Program-made: the position numbers and the translations under genes
NCBI RefSeq assembly: GCF_034661235.1
Contig: NZ_CP141059.1
Location: 4,339,501 to 4,403,500 of the forward strand
Direction: 5' to 3'
DNA: 64,000 nucleotides
Source: Nocardioides bizhenqiangii
GTDB lineage: Bacteria; Actinomycetota; Actinomycetes; Propionibacteriales; Nocardioidaceae
Part shown: one piece after another, positions 7,967-17,704 of the stretch
Layout of the letters: each line of letters begins with the position of its first letter
How positions within the stretch are numbered: position 1 is the first letter of the stretch
The notes under the pieces: model-generated
The model's database searches: none
The model's input: only the letters and a program-made list of their open reading frames with translations
What the model was told of the DNA's origin: nothing

Positions 7967-8916
7967 GCGGGTGATTGTGCCAGCGCGCGCACCACGGCCG
8001 ACGGGCTGGGCCGTCCGAGGTGACCCGCCATCCAGGTGCTGGTCTCGACGACGGCCCGCAGGTCGACGCCGTGCTCGATCCCGAGGCCGGTGAGGAACCA
8101 CACCAGGTCCTCGGTGGCGAGGTTGCCCGTCGCGCTCCTGGCGTAGGGACAGCCGCCGAGACCGCCGGCGGAGGCGTCGTACGTCGTGACGCCGGCCTGC
8201 AGCCCGGCGTGGACGTTGGTGAGCGCCTGGCCGTAGGTGTCGTGGAAGTGGAGGGCGAGCCGGTCCGTGCCGATCCCGGCACCGGCGAAGCCGGCGATCA
8301 GCGCCGGCACGTGACCGGCGGTCGCGACACCGATGGTGTCGCCGAGGCTGAGCTGGTGGCAGCCGAGCTCGAGCAGCCGCCGGCCGACGGTGACGACCTG
8401 CTCGACCGGCACCGGACCCTCCCACGGGTCGCCGAAGCACATCGAGACGTAGCCGCGGACGTCGAGCCCGGCGGCGAGCGCCCGCCCGATCGTCGGCTCG
8501 AACATCTCGAACTGGGACTCGAGCGTGCGGTTGAGGTTCTTCGCTGCGAACGTCTCCGTCGCCGACGCGAACACCGCGATGTGGCGCAGGCCGAGGGCGA
8601 GGGCGCGGTCGAGCCCCCGGTCGTTGGGCACCAGGACCGGGAGGGCGCGCGCGGTGTCGCCGAGCTCCGCGGTGAGGCCGGTCATCAGCTCGGCGGCGTC
8701 CGCGAGCTGGGGCACCCACTTCGGGTGCACGAAGCTGGTCGCCTCCACGATCGGGAGCCCGGCGGCGAGGAGTCGTCGTACGAACTCCGCCTTCACCTCC
8801 GTCGGCAGCAGCGCCTGCTCGTTCTGCAGGCCGTCGCGAGCGCCGACCTCGTAGATCGTCACCTTCGTCGGCAGGCCAGGCTCGGGCACCACCATCGGTA
8901 GTGGAAGCTCACTCAT
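7963..8916 (-). CDS. mvaB: Hydroxymethylglutaryl-CoA lyase
   Basis: The 317-residue enzyme starts at ATG 8916, behind a strong GGGAGGGGAGAGG ribosome site. It cleaves HMG-CoA to acetoacetate and acetyl-CoA, the last step of leucine catabolism. VTIYEVGARDGLQNE (residues 19-33) supplies the catalytic Arg27 and Asp28; LHFHDTYGQAL gives the metal-binding His pair; GGLGGCPYARSATGNLATED carries the catalytic Cys loop. It follows mccA and mccB on the same strand and overlaps the sulfotransferase by 4 bases. The 111-base gap to mccA holds a symmetric repeat array that may affect its expression. Confidence 0.94.
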   Translation of the reverse strand: MSELPLPMVVPEPGLPTKVTIYEVGARDGLQNEQALLPTEVKAEFVRRLLAAGLPIVEATSFVHPKWVPQLADAAELMTGLTAELGDTARALPVLVPNDRGLDRALALGLRHIAVFASATETFAAKNLNRTLESQFEMFEPTIGRALAAGLDVRGYVSMCFGDPWEGPVPVEQVVTVGRRLLELGCHQLSLGDTIGVATAGHVPALIAGFAGAGIGTDRLALHFHDTYGQALTNVHAGLQAGVTTYDASAGGLGGCPYARSATGNLATEDLVWFLTGLGIEHGVDLRAVVETSTWMAGHLGRPSPSAVVRALAQSPA

Positions 8917-8933
8917 GCCTCTCCCCTCCCGTT

Positions 8934-9022
8934 GAATCGACAAGGATGGCCCGTCGAGTTGACGAAGATGGCCGCCGCCGGTGGCCATCTGTGTCATTTC
9001 GAATGGCCATCTCTGTCGATTC
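8934..9022. repeat. Symmetric array of four 18-base repeats
   Basis: Four copies of an 18-mer with consensus GAATCGACARAGATGGCC lie between mccA and mvaB. The forward copies are GAATCGACAAGGATGGCC (8934-8951) and GAGTTGACGAAGATGGCC (8956-8973). The reverse copies, read on the minus strand, are GAAATGACACAGATGGCC (8983-9000) and GAATCGACAGAGATGGCC (9005-9022). Same-strand copies start 22 bases apart on both sides, so the whole array has dyad symmetry around 8978. It could be a cooperative operator for mvaB or a non-coding mobile element. Confidence 0.85.
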
Positions 9023-9027
9023 GACGA

Positions 9028-10760
<1,733 letters not shown>

Positions 10761-10761
<1 letters not shown>

Positions 10762-12290
10762 CACATCCGGAAGATGCCATAGGAGGGCTCCGGCACCGGA
10801 GCGTTGGCCGTGACGGCGAGCGCCATCCCGAGCACGCGCCGGGTGTCGGCGGGATCGATCACGCCGTCGTCCCAGAGCAGGGCGGTGGCGTAGTACGGCG
10901 AGCCCTGCGTCTCGTACTGCTCCCGGATCGGCTCCTTGAACTCCTCGTCGTCCTCGCGGCCGGCGACGGTGGCCAGCACGTTGGCCGCCTGGTCACCGCC
11001 CATCACGGAGATCCGCGCGTTGGGCCACATCCAGAGGAATCGCGGGTCGTAGGCCCGGCCGCACATCCCGTAGTTGCCGGCGCCGAACGAGCCGCCGATG
11101 ACCACGGTGAGCTTGGGTACGACGCTGCAGGCGACCGCGGTCACCAGCTTGGCGCCGTCGCGGGCGATGCCGCGGTTCTCGTAGTCCTTGCCGACCATGA
11201 ACCCGCTGATGTTCTGCAGGAAGAGCAGCGGGATGCCGCGCTGGTTGCACAGCTCGACGAAGTGCGCTCCCTTGAGCGCGGACTCGCTGAACAGGATCCC
11301 GTTGTTGGCGACGATGCCGACCGGGTAGCCGTGGATCCGCGCGAACCCGCAGACCAGGGTCTCGGCGTACAGCTGCTTGAACTCCTGGAACCGCGAGCCG
11401 TCGACGATCCGCCGGATCACCTCGCGCACGTCGTACGGCGTCCGGGTGCTGGTCGGCACCACGTCGTAGAGGGACTCCGGCGACTCGTGCGGCTCCTCGA
11501 CCTCGGCCGCGGGGCTCCGGTCCGGCTCCGGCAGTGTGTTCACGATCCCGCGGAGGATCTGGAGGGCGTGGGCGTCGTCGTCGGCGAGGTGGTCGACGAC
11601 TCCGGAGGTGCGGGCGTGGACGTCGCCGCCGCCGAGCTCCTCGGCCGTGACGACCTCGCCGGTCGCGGCCTTCACCAGCGGCGGGCCACCGAGGAAGATG
11701 GTGCCCTGGTTGCGCACGATCACCGACTCGTCGGACATGGCGGGCACGTAGGCGCCGCCGGCCGTGCAGGACCCCATGACGGCAGCGAGCTGCGGGATGC
11801 CGCGCGCCGACATGTTGGCCTGGTTGAAGAAGATCCGGCCGAAGTGCTCCTTGTCGGGGAACACGTCGTCCTGCATCGGGAGGAAGGCGCCGCCGGAGTC
11901 GACGAGGTAGATGCAGGGCAGCCGGTTCTCGGCGGCGATGGTCTGCGCCCGGAGGTGCTTCTTCACGGTGAGCGGGTAGTAGGTGCCGCCCTTCACGGTC
12001 GCGTCGTTGGCCAGGACCAGGCACTCCCGACCCTCGACCCGGCCGATGCCGGCCACGACGCCGGCGGACGGGACGGCGTAGTCGTCACCCGGACCGCCGT
12101 ACATCCCGAACGCCGCCAGGGGCGCGATCTCCAGGAACGGACTGCCCGGGTCGAGCAGCCGGTCCACGCGGTCGCGGGCCAGGAGCTTGCCGCGGTCGGT
12201 GTGCTTCTTGCGCGCGGCCTCGCTGCCGCCCTCACGCACCCGGGCGAGCCGCTCGCGCAGCTCGACGGTGAGCTCCTCGAGACTGGTCAT
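10761..12290 (-). CDS. mccB: 3-methylcrotonyl-CoA carboxylase carboxyltransferase subunit
   Basis: The 509-residue protein is read from ATG 12290 ([11 protein letters not shown]); an upstream in-frame ATG at 12311 would fall inside the operator-like palindrome. It transfers CO2 from biotin to 3-methylcrotonyl-CoA. Family motifs include [74 protein letters not shown] and [17 protein letters not shown]. The FMVG/NISGF patch and length are those of MccB rather than PccB. It leads the mccB-mccA-mvaB operon. A palindrome shared with the TetR gene lies 11 bases upstream and suggests repression by that regulator. Confidence 0.93.
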
Positions 12291-12300
12291 GGGAGTGAGG

Positions 12301-12317
12301 TTAACGATCATTAACCT
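12301..12317. promoter_or_regulatory. Operator-like palindrome upstream of mccB
   Basis: TTAACGATCATTAACCT begins 11 bases upstream of the mccB ATG, and its core TTAACGATCATTAA is a near-perfect palindrome. A 14/17 match, TGAACGAGCACTAACCT, lies 7 bases upstream of the TetR gene at 12972. Sharing of the site between the regulator and the catabolic operon is the basis for calling it an operator. Confidence 0.65.
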
Positions 12318-12390
12318 GGCGGGTCAATCGGGTGGGGAGCCGGGTCGGGGGTACTGCAGGTGCATACGCGATCGAGAGGAGATCCTGGTC

Positions 12391-12900
12391 ATGTCGACCG
12401 TCGGCACCATCACAAAGCTCGCCACCGAGGTCGTCGGGAAGGCGGCCCACGCGGTCACCCACCCCCGGCAGACCGTCACGACCGTCACCGGGCACGCCCG
12501 CGACCTGGCCGCCACGGTCACCGGCGGTGACCAGAAGACGAGCACGACCACCGGGACGACCGAGACGGCACCCGAGGACGCGCCGCTCTACGAGAGCCCG
12601 GAGCGCAACGTCGAGCCGGCGGAGCCGGTGCCGCCCGCCGAGTCGGTGGAGCCGTCGACGACCGAGCCGAAGGCCGCGTCGCGGGAGGCCGCGCACCACG
12701 GCCGCGGGGCCGATCCGACCGACGACTGGCACGACGAGATCGAGGACCCCTCCGACGTCGGCATCAACCCCGCTACCGGTCTGCCGAACACCGGCCAGTC
12801 CGACGACGAGCCGCTGATCGACCCGTCCGTCGCGAAGTCGGTGCGGTCGGAGAGCGAGACCATGAGCCGCGCCGCCGACCCGGACAAGGAGGAGCAGTAG
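12391..12900 (+). CDS. Hypothetical acidic, mostly disordered protein
   Basis: The 169-residue protein is taken from ATG 12391 behind GAGAGGAGAT. The first ~45 residues (TITKLATEVVGKAAHAV, then TVTTVTGHARDLAATVTGG) could form an amphipathic helix. The remainder is rich in Thr, Glu, Pro, Asp and Ser with no obvious domain, apart from a conserved-looking GINPATGLPNTGQSDDEPLID. There is no signal peptide. It resembles small stress- or surface-associated actinobacterial proteins only in composition. Function unknown. It lies between mccB (divergent) and the TetR gene. Confidence 0.7.
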   Translation: MSTVGTITKLATEVVGKAAHAVTHPRQTVTTVTGHARDLAATVTGGDQKTSTTTGTTETAPEDAPLYESPERNVEPAEPVPPAESVEPSTTEPKAASREAAHHGRGADPTDDWHDEIEDPSDVGINPATGLPNTGQSDDEPLIDPSVAKSVRSESETMSRAADPDKEEQ

Positions 12901-12948
12901 CGGAGCCTCGAGTTCTGCGCGTTCGAGACACGCTGACCTCGCCTGCGG

Positions 12949-12965
12949 TGAACGAGCACTAACCT
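12949..12965. promoter_or_regulatory. Operator-like site upstream of the TetR gene
   Basis: TGAACGAGCACTAACCT ends 7 bases before the GTG at 12972 and matches the mccB site at 12301-12317 in 14 of 17 positions. Its position over the probable promoter or 5' end fits autorepression. Confidence 0.6.
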
Positions 12966-12971
12966 GACGCG

Positions 12972-13547
12972 GTGACCGCCACCGACCAGGCCGAGCCGAC
13001 CCGCCGCGAGCAGATCCTCGCGACCGCGGCTGAGCTGTTCGCCGCTCGCGGCTTCCACGGGGTCTCGGTCGCCGACCTCGGCGCCGCGTGCGGGATCACC
13101 GGGCCGGCGCTCTACAAGCACTTCTCGAGCAAGCAGGCGGTGCTCGCCGAGATGCTGGTGTCGATCAGCGAGCAACTGCTGGCGGTGGGCCGTGCCCGGG
13201 TGGCGGCGGCGGACGGCCCGGCCGACGCGGTCCGCGCCCTGGTCGACTGGCACGTCGAGTTCGCACTGGGCCACCGTCCGCTGATCATCGTCCAGGACCG
13301 CGACTGGGAGTCGCTGCCGGAGCAGGCACGCGAGCAGGTGCGCCGGCTGCAGCGGTCGTACGTCGACCTGCTCGCCGGCCAGCTCCGGGCGCTGCGCCCC
13401 GACCTCACCAAGGCGACCGCCCACGCCGCCGCCCAGGCGGCGTTCGGGCTGCTCAACTCGACGCCGCGCGCCGGCCACGCCATCTCCGACGACGCGCTCC
13501 GCACGCTGCTGGCCGACATGGCCGTCGCTGCGCTCGGGGCGGGCTAG
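12972..13547 (+). CDS. TetR-family regulator, likely of leucine/acyl-CoA catabolism
   Basis: The 191-residue protein starts at GTG 12972 (MTATDQAEPTRREQILATAA). The N-terminal helix-turn-helix is clear: AAELFAARGFHGVSVADLGA, then CGITGPALYKHFSSKQAVLA (residues ~17-58). The C-terminal ligand-binding part includes VRALVDWHVEFALGHRPLII, a pattern I associate with actinobacterial TetR proteins adjacent to acyl-CoA genes. Its upstream site matches the mccB site, so it is inferred to repress itself and mccB-mccA-mvaB with an acyl-CoA as likely ligand. It is convergent with the crotonase gene, overlapping it by 4 bases. Confidence 0.88.
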   Translation: MTATDQAEPTRREQILATAAELFAARGFHGVSVADLGAACGITGPALYKHFSSKQAVLAEMLVSISEQLLAVGRARVAAADGPADAVRALVDWHVEFALGHRPLIIVQDRDWESLPEQAREQVRRLQRSYVDLLAGQLRALRPDLTKATAHAAAQAAFGLLNSTPRAGHAISDDALRTLLADMAVAALGAG

Positions 13548-14305
13548 AAGGCCCCGCCGCGGCCCTCACCGTCACGGAACCGGGCGGCTCCGGTCATCGC
13601 CTCCAGCAGGGAACGGCCGCCGTGCACCCACTCCACGTCGAGGGCCCGGTCGAGGGGCAGGCCGTGCTGCTCGTACGCCGAGAGCCGGTCCTGCCGCAGG
13701 CAGGTCTGAGGGAAGGCCGCGAGCTGCTCGGCGAGCGCCACCGCTTCCTCGAGCGCGGCACCCGGGGCGCTGACGCGGTTGACCAGGCCCATGAACAACG
13801 CCTCTTCGGCGGCGACGGGACGGCCGGTGAGGATCAGGTCGAGCGCGTGGGACTGCCCGATCAGCCGAGGGAGTCGGATCGTCCCACCGTCGATGAGCGG
13901 CACCCCCCAGCGCCGGCAGAAGACACCGAAGATCGCCTCGGGGTCCGCGACCCGGAGGTCGCACCACAGCGCCAGCTCCAGCCCACCGGCCACCGCGTGG
14001 CCCTCGACGGCGGCGATCACCGGCTTGGACAGCAGCAGCCGGGACGGGCCCATCGGCGCGGGGCCGTCGACGCCCGGCGGATCCGCCTTCATCGTCCCGG
14101 TGCTGACGGCCTTGAGGTCGGCGCCGGCGCAGAAGGCGCCTCCGGCGCCGGTCAGTACGGCGACACTCGCGTCCGGGTCGGCGTCGAAGGCCAGGAAGGC
14201 GTCGTACAGCGCCTGCGCGTGCTCGGTGTCGACCGCGTTGCGCACATCCGGCCGGTTGATCGTGACGACCGTGACCGGCCCGCGCCGCTCGATGTCGATG
14301 CTCAC
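13544..14305 (-). CDS. Enoyl-CoA hydratase/isomerase family protein
   Basis: The 253-residue crotonase starts at GTG 14305, overlapping the acyl-CoA dehydrogenase stop (GTGA), so the two are translationally coupled. The fold is shown by VTVVTINRPDVRNAVDTEH, by the oxyanion-hole segments GGAFCAGADLKAVS and AVAGGLELALWCDLRVA, and by the following VFCRRWGVPLIDGGTIRLPR. It should hydrate or isomerise an enoyl-CoA. Together with the dehydrogenase and the crotonase at 15946-16935 it forms a three-gene acyl-CoA degradation operon. The exact substrate is unknown. Confidence 0.88.
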   Translation of the reverse strand: MSIDIERRGPVTVVTINRPDVRNAVDTEHAQALYDAFLAFDADPDASVAVLTGAGGAFCAGADLKAVSTGTMKADPPGVDGPAPMGPSRLLLSKPVIAAVEGHAVAGGLELALWCDLRVADPEAIFGVFCRRWGVPLIDGGTIRLPRLIGQSHALDLILTGRPVAAEEALFMGLVNRVSAPGAALEEAVALAEQLAAFPQTCLRQDRLSAYEQHGLPLDRALDVEWVHGGRSLLEAMTGAARFRDGEGRGGAF

Positions 14306-15942
14306 GCGACGACCGCCCGATCGATGATCGGCGCCAGGTCGAGCCCGGTCGGCAGGGTGCCGAGCGCGCCGCCCCAGTCGCGGTCGAGCCGGGTGGCGCA
14401 GAACGCGTCGGCGACGGCGGCCGGCGAGTGACGGAGCAGGAGCGAGCCCTGGAAGACCAGCGCGAGCTGCTCGACGATCCGCCGGGCGCGCAGCTCGATG
14501 TCGTCGAACGACGTGAACTCCTTCTGCAACCGGGCGACCGCCTCGTCGAAGCGGGCGTCGGCACCGGACGCGAGGCCCACCTCGTCGAAGTAGGCGTCGA
14601 GGGTGTGGGGTTCGCGGGCGATCGCCCGTAGGGCGTCGAGCGCGGCGACGTTGCCCGAGCCCTCCCAGATCGAGAGCAGCGGCAGCTCGCGGTAGATCCG
14701 GGCTGCGTCGAAGTCCTCGATGTAGCCGTTGCCGCCGAGGCACTCGAGCGCCTCCGCGGCGTGGATCGGGCCGCGCTTGCAGACGTAGTACTTGGTGGCG
14801 GCCAGCGCCAGCCGCCGTACGGCGGTCTCGCCCTCGTCGCCGCGGATCGCTCGGTCGTTGGCGCCGGCCAGCCGCATCATCGCGGTCGTCGCGGCCTCGG
14901 ACTCGATCGCGAGGTCGGCCAGCACGTTGCGCATGGCCGGCTGCTCGATCAGCGTCTTGCCGAACGCACTGCGGTGGCGGGCGTGATGGACGGCGAGCAC
15001 GAGCGAGGTGCGCATGCCGGCGGCGGTGCCGATGACGCAGTCGAGCCGGGTCATGTTGACCATCTCCACGATGGTCCGGACGCCGCGGCCCTCCTCGCCG
15101 ACCAGCCAGCCCGTGGCGCCGTCGTACTCGATCTCGGAGGAGGCGTTGGACCTGTTGCCCAGCTTGTCCTTGAGCCGCAGGAACCGCATCGCGTTGCGCT
15201 CCCCGCCCGGCAGCACTCGCGGCACCAGGAAGCAGGACAGCCCGCCCGGCGCCTGCGCGAGGGTCAGGAACATGTCGGACATCGGCGCCGAGGTGAACCA
15301 CTTGTGGCCGACCAGCCGATAGCTGCCGTCCGACTCGCCGGCCTGCGGCGTCGCCGTCGTGGTGTTGGCGCGGACGTCGGACCCGCCCTGCTTCTCGGTC
15401 ATCGACATGCCGGCGATGAGGCCGCGCTTGGTCGCGGGGTCGGCCAGGCCGGGGTCGTACTCGCGGTTGGTCAGCAGCGGCTCGAACCGCGCGGAGAGCT
15501 CGGGATTCGCGCGGAGCGCGGGGACCACGGCGTAGGTCATCGAGATCGGGCAGCCGTGGCCGGCGTCGACCGACCACACCATGAACTTCGCGGCCCTGGC
15601 GACGTGCGCGCCCGGGCGGTCGTCGGCCCACGGCGCGGCGTGCAGGCCGTGACCGACGGCGGTCTCCATCAGCTGGTGGTAGGCAGGGACGTACTCGACC
15701 TCGTCGACCCGGTGGCCGTAGCGGTCGTGGGTGTGCAGCCGCGGCGGCACCCGCTCGGCCAGCCGTCCCCACGACTGCGCCTCGGCCGAGCCGGCCAGCC
15801 GGCCGAGCTCGTGGATCTCGTCGGCCGCCCAGCCCGCGCCCTCGCGCTCGAGGCCCTCGAGCAGCGCCGGGTCGGCGGCGGTGTCGTGGCCGACCAGCGG
15901 CGGGACCTGGTTGAAGACGGCATGGGTCGGGTGCGTGTCCAT
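14302..15942 (-). CDS. Acyl-CoA dehydrogenase, AidB-like
   Basis: The 546-residue protein starts at ATG 15942. It has the AidB subgroup signatures GLIAGMSMTEKQGGSDVRAN, YRLVGHKWFTSAPMSDMFLT, FLRLKDKLGNRSNASSEIEY and ALECLGGNGYIEDF, then LLSIWEGSGNVAALDALRA. The length (~540) fits AidB rather than the ~385-residue classic dehydrogenases. AidB-type flavoproteins show weak isovaleryl-CoA dehydrogenase activity and bind DNA in the E. coli alkylation response. Here the operon with two crotonases points to acyl-CoA oxidation. The gene sits 3 bases after the upstream crotonase. Confidence 0.9.
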   Translation of the reverse strand: MDTHPTHAVFNQVPPLVGHDTAADPALLEGLEREGAGWAADEIHELGRLAGSAEAQSWGRLAERVPPRLHTHDRYGHRVDEVEYVPAYHQLMETAVGHGLHAAPWADDRPGAHVARAAKFMVWSVDAGHGCPISMTYAVVPALRANPELSARFEPLLTNREYDPGLADPATKRGLIAGMSMTEKQGGSDVRANTTTATPQAGESDGSYRLVGHKWFTSAPMSDMFLTLAQAPGGLSCFLVPRVLPGGERNAMRFLRLKDKLGNRSNASSEIEYDGATGWLVGEEGRGVRTIVEMVNMTRLDCVIGTAAGMRTSLVLAVHHARHRSAFGKTLIEQPAMRNVLADLAIESEAATTAMMRLAGANDRAIRGDEGETAVRRLALAATKYYVCKRGPIHAAEALECLGGNGYIEDFDAARIYRELPLLSIWEGSGNVAALDALRAIAREPHTLDAYFDEVGLASGADARFDEAVARLQKEFTSFDDIELRARRIVEQLALVFQGSLLLRHSPAAVADAFCATRLDRDWGGALGTLPTGLDLAPIIDRAVVA

Positions 15943-15945
15943 GAG

Positions 15946-16935
15946 CTACCCCTTGTTGGTGGAAGGTCCGAAGTCGTCGTACGGCGCGGCGTCGCGCTCG
16001 CGCACCGCCTGCTTGAAGCCGGCCTCCGCGGCGCGGGCGGCGAAGGAGTAGCCCTCGCGGGTGTGCCGGGAGATCCCGTCGAAGACGGTGCTGATCATCC
16101 GGCTGGTCTCGACGCCCTGCGCGAGCAGCGCGGAGTTGAGCGCGAGCTTCACCATCATCAGCTGGTTGATCGGCATCGCGGCGATCCGCTGCACCAGGAT
16201 CTCGGTGCGCTCGTCGAGCCGGTCGGGGTCCGGGGCCTCGATCGCGAGCCCCCACTCGGCGGCCTCGCGCCCGGAGAGGCAGTCACCGGTCAGCAGCAGC
16301 CGCTTGGCCCGCTGGTCGCCGAGCCGGTGCGCCCACAGGCCGGCGCTCGGCACGCCCCACACCCGGGTCGGGGGGTAGCCGATCTTGGCGTCCGCGGCGA
16401 TCAGGATCTGGTCGCAGTGCAGGGCGATGTCGGTGCCGCCGGCGACGCAGAAGCCGTGGACCTTCGCGACCGTCGGCTTGTCGGCGTGGAGCAGGCTGGC
16501 GTAGCCCTTGGTGAAGCGACTCATCATCGCGTAGTCGACCATCGGGTCCCACGTCTTCGCCGGGTCGTGGTTGGGGATCGCCTGCTCCGCGAACGCCGTC
16601 AGGTCGTAGCCGCCGCAGAATCCCTTGCCGCGTCCGCTCACCACGATCACGTGGACCCGCGGGTCGAGGTCCGCGCGCTCGACGGCCGCGGCCAGCTCCA
16701 CGGGGGTGTCGGGAGTGATCGAGTTGCCCTGCTCGGGCCGGTTGAACGTGATCCGTGCGACGCGACCGTCGACCTCGTAGGTCAGCGTGCGGTAGTCCCC
16801 CGCTTGCCCTGAGCCTGTCGCTTGTCCTGAGCCTGTCGAACGGGAAGGGTCGTCGAGCGGGATTCCGTCGTACGGCGAGTCGGGGCCCTCGTGGGCGGGC
16901 CTCCGCCACGGGGCTCCTTCGGTGCCGTCTGCCAT
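15946..16935 (-). CDS. Crotonase/enoyl-CoA hydratase with repeat-derived N-terminal insert
   Basis: The 329-residue protein starts at ATG 16935. The crotonase domain runs from about residue 47 (YRTLTYEVDGRVARITFNRP) through SGRGKGFCGGYDLTAF and VHGFCVAGGTDIALHCDQIL. The C-terminal part has TREGYSFAARAAEAGFKQAV. Before it, residues ~31-46 read SRSTGSGQATGSGQAG; they are the translation of a DNA repeat at 16803-16838 that has inserted in frame into a flexible N-terminal tail. The catalytic domain seems unaffected. It is the first gene of the acyl-CoA operon and is divergent from a PaaX-type regulator. Confidence 0.88.
   Translation of the reverse strand: MADGTEGAPWRRPAHEGPDSPYDGIPLDDPSRSTGSGQATGSGQAGDYRTLTYEVDGRVARITFNRPEQGNSITPDTPVELAAAVERADLDPRVHVIVVSGRGKGFCGGYDLTAFAEQAIPNHDPAKTWDPMVDYAMMSRFTKGYASLLHADKPTVAKVHGFCVAGGTDIALHCDQILIAADAKIGYPPTRVWGVPSAGLWAHRLGDQRAKRLLLTGDCLSGREAAEWGLAIEAPDPDRLDERTEILVQRIAAMPINQLMMVKLALNSALLAQGVETSRMISTVFDGISRHTREGYSFAARAAEAGFKQAVRERDAAPYDDFGPSTNKG
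16803..16838. repeat. Tandem 18-base repeat inside a coding sequence
   Basis: CTTGCCCTGAGCCTGTCG (16803-16820) is followed immediately by CTTGTCCTGAGCCTGTCG (16821-16838); 17 of 18 bases match, and the second copy continues AACGGGAAGG. The unit resembles a dispersed short repeat common in high-GC genomes. It keeps the crotonase reading frame open and adds a Thr-Gly-Ser-Gly-Gln-Ala repeat to the protein. Confidence 0.85.
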
Positions 16936-16945
16936 GCCGCGACAT

Positions 16946-16981
16946 TACAGTTTCGGCTACAGTTGTGTCCATGGCTGTAGC
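16946..16981. promoter_or_regulatory. Divergent promoter/operator region, crotonase and PaaX-type regulator
   Basis: Only 35 bases separate the two start codons. TACAGTT occurs twice in direct orientation (16946-16952 and 16958-16964), 12 bases apart. GCTACAG (16956-16962) also forms an inverted repeat with CTGTAGC (16975-16981) across the regulator ATG. This fits autoregulation by the PaaX-like protein and joint control of the crotonase operon. The PaaX gene is probably leaderless or has a very short leader. Confidence 0.6.
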
Positions 16982-17693
16982 GGTGGACCTCAAGCCGCTG
17001 CCGGCGCGGTCGGTCGTGCTGTCCCTGCTGCTCGGCTCCCACCCGGACCGGATGAGCCCGGCCCAGGTGACGCGCGCGGGCGAGCACTTCGGCATCCCGG
17101 CATCGACCCTGAGGGTCGCCCTGACCCGGGCCGTAGCGGCCGGCGACCTGCGGCGGCAGGACCGCGACTACGTGCTCGGCGCTCGCCTCGTGGCCCGGCA
17201 GCGCCGCCAGGACGAGGGCGTCGAGGACGCCGAGACCGCGTGGGACGGCACCTGGGAGATGGCCGTGGTCGTGGTGTCCGGCCGGTCCGGCAGCGAGCGC
17301 GCGGCGCTGCGAGAGAAGCTCACCGGAGCCCGGCTGGCGGAGCTCCGCGAGGGCGTCTGGACCCGTCCGGCCAACCTGCGCCGGGCGGCGGCGTACGCCG
17401 GCGACCCGGTCCTCGCGTCCTTCCGGGCCCGTCCCGACGGCGACCCGGTCCGGCTCGCGCGCGAGCTCTGGAACCTGCGCGGCTGGGCCGCCGACGGTCG
17501 CGCGCTGCTGCGCCGGCTGGCGCGGACGAAGGCGCCGGCGCCCCGCCTCGCCGTCGCGGCGCACGTCGTCCGCCACCTCACCGCCGACCCGTTGCTTCCT
17601 CGTGAGCTGCTGCCGGCCGACTGGCCCGGCGGCGAGCTGCGGACGGCGTACGCCGACTACCAGACCGAGCTGCGATCACTGGCCATCGTCTGA
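16971..17693 (+). CDS. PaaX-family transcriptional regulator
   Basis: The 240-residue protein starts at ATG 16971. The N-terminal winged helix is LPARSVVLSLLLGSHPDRMS through GIPASTLRVALTRAVAAGDL, the PaaX arrangement, and GTWEMAVVVVSGRSGSERAA begins the central domain. The C-terminus WNLRGWAADGRALLRRLART and HVVRHLTADPLLPRELLPADWPG is the PaaX-C type ending. PaaX homologues respond to aryl- or acyl-CoA esters. Divergent orientation and shared operator repeats suggest it controls the adjacent crotonase/acyl-CoA dehydrogenase operon. It is convergent with the SWIM protein gene. Confidence 0.9.
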   Translation: MAVAVDLKPLPARSVVLSLLLGSHPDRMSPAQVTRAGEHFGIPASTLRVALTRAVAAGDLRRQDRDYVLGARLVARQRRQDEGVEDAETAWDGTWEMAVVVVSGRSGSERAALREKLTGARLAELREGVWTRPANLRRAAAYAGDPVLASFRARPDGDPVRLARELWNLRGWAADGRALLRRLARTKAPAPRLAVAAHVVRHLTADPLLPRELLPADWPGGELRTAYADYQTELRSLAIV

Positions 17694-17704
17694 GCGGCTG
17701 TGCG

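Noticed and set aside
8934..9022. CRISPR array
   Set aside because: The four 18-mers are arranged in inverted pairs with 4- to 9-base gaps, not as direct repeats with unique ~30-base spacers, and no cas genes are near.
14761..16812. Long plus-strand open frame of 683 codons opposite the acyl-CoA dehydrogenase and crotonase
   Set aside because: It is antisense to two clear enzymes, is dominated by Arg, Gly, Val and His as expected from high-GC complementary frames, and has no recognisable domain.
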